A DNA stretch of 38,175 nucleotides. Source: Halomonas icarae (GTDB lineage: Bacteria > Pseudomonadota > Gammaproteobacteria > Pseudomonadales > Halomonadaceae). The notes under the pieces were generated by a model that was not told the origin of the DNA, did not search any database, and saw only the letters and a list, made by a program, of their open reading frames with translations. The number at the start of each line of letters is the position of its first letter. Positions within the stretch are counted from its first letter, which is position 1. Made by a program: the position numbers and the translations under genes. The stretch covers positions 3,380,379-3,418,553 of the forward strand of contig NZ_WUTS01000001.1 of assembly GCF_009901955.1 (NCBI RefSeq), in the 5' to 3' direction. This document shows, one piece after another, positions 36,547 through 38,175 of the stretch.

Positions 36547-37773
<1,227 letters not shown>

Positions 37774-37813
37774 GCATTCCCTGGCGATTATTGTTTTGTA
37801 TCTATTAAGTTAT

Positions 37814-37844
37814 GAGCCCGCCTGATGGCGGGCTCCTGTGTTTA
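37814..37844. terminator. Terminator after pobA
   Basis: Perfect 9-base arms GAGCCCGCC and GGCGGGCTC around TGAT, followed by CTGTGTTT. It stands between the convergent pobA and the small membrane-protein gene and may serve both. Confidence 0.8.
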
Positions 37845-37854
37845 TCGATTCTGC

Positions 37855-38097
37855 TTACCGCTTCTGCTCCTCGTCTCCCTTGACCTCATAGTCCCCCTCC
37901 AGCACCTGCTGTTCGTGGTGGCTTCCTCTGGAGGAGTGCGTCTCGCGGTAGCGGGTCTCGTGGTAGTGGAAGCCACCACCGACATCTTCGGCCTGATCGG
38001 CGCGCATCTGCTCCATGCGCTTCTTCAGGCGGTGACGCAGCAGCGGCATCAGCGCCCAGCCCAGCAGCATGAAGATCAGGCCGAAGACCATGGCCAC
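37855..38097 (-). CDS. Small membrane protein of unknown function
   Basis: An 80-residue protein I do not recognise. One N-terminal transmembrane helix (VFGLIFMLLGWALMPLL) is followed by a basic RHRLKKRMEQMR stretch and a charged cytoplasmic tail with histidine- and glutamate-rich segments (HYHETRYRETH, SRGSHHEQQ). The start would be the GTG at 38097 or the ATG at 38091; neither has a good ribosome-binding site. The apparent left end of an insertion sequence lies only a few bases upstream. The native promoter, and possibly the true N terminus, may have been cut off by that insertion. Confidence 0.6.
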   Translation of the reverse strand: MAMVFGLIFMLLGWALMPLLRHRLKKRMEQMRADQAEDVGGGFHYHETRYRETHSSRGSHHEQQVLEGDYEVKGDEEQKR

Positions 38098-38101
38098 GAT
38101 C

Positions 38102-38175
38102 TGAAGTGGTCCCCGAAATTCGGACCAGGCGCTAAGCTCTGATCAGACCGACCAGGAGACCCTGATCATGAGCAA
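38102..38175 (+). mobile_element. Left end of a probable IS3-family insertion sequence (cut by the window)
   Basis: From 38102 the sequence TGAAGTGGTCCCCGAAATTC, continuing to GGACCA at 38127, has the look of an IS3-family terminal inverted repeat (TG start, C-rich block, GGAC). An AGGAG at 38154-38158 and an ATG at 38168 (MSK...) follow at the distance expected for orfA. Only the first codons lie inside the window, so the identity rests on the terminus pattern and layout. Confidence 0.5.

Overview
The window looks like a chromosomal stretch of a GC-rich gammaproteobacterium, most likely Halomonas or a close relative (inference from gene content, protein resemblance and base composition; no search was run). 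There are no rRNA or tRNA genes. About 7 kb of housekeeping genes on the left precede about 29 kb devoted to aromatic catabolism.

Left part (134-7051, all +): a TrmB-like methyltransferase, two overlapping small multidrug-efflux genes (PACE and SMR), dacB, dgkA, glnE and aroQ.

Protocatechuate block (7056-18019): an AEC-type carrier and an IclR regulator of the PcaR type (both -) face pcaB. Then come pcaI-pcaJ-pcaF-pcaDC, the LysR gene pcaQ, pcaH-pcaG and a BKACE (beta-keto acid cleavage) gene. This is a complete route from protocatechuate to succinyl-CoA plus acetyl-CoA. The BKACE may be an alternative last step.

p-Cresol block (18054-26355): a sigma-54 activator of the XylR/DmpR/MopR type (-) faces pchC-pchX-pchF, a secreted metallo-beta-lactamase-fold protein, an aryl aldehyde dehydrogenase and a zinc alcohol dehydrogenase. 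The product would be 4-hydroxybenzoate.

Mandelate-type island (26375 to about 32400): a LysR regulator (-), benzoylformate decarboxylase mdlC, an orphan TRAP binding protein and a second aldehyde dehydrogenase. Its base composition is visibly lower in GC than its flanks. It ends at a wrecked IS66 transposase and a REP-like inverted pair, which suggests horizontal acquisition.

Uptake and entry block (32583-37773): a full TRAP transporter dctPQM, an AraC-type pobR (-) and divergent pobA, which turns 4-hydroxybenzoate into protocatechuate. A small membrane-protein gene (-) and what looks like the left end of an IS3-family element close the window.

The parts form a funnel: p-cresol and probably (4-hydroxy)benzoylformate go to (4-hydroxy)benzaldehyde, then to (4-hydroxy)benzoate; 4-hydroxybenzoate goes through PobA to protocatechuate and the beta-ketoadipate pathway. 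The strongest new observation is regulatory. GTTCG/CGAAC operator arrays resembling PcaU/PcaR/PobR boxes lie in front of five transcription units (pcaR/pcaB, pcaIJ, pch, dctPQM, pobA). At four of these a second palindrome, GACTAAAGTC, accompanies them. A PcaQ-type operator overlaps the pcaQ stop codon in front of pcaHG.
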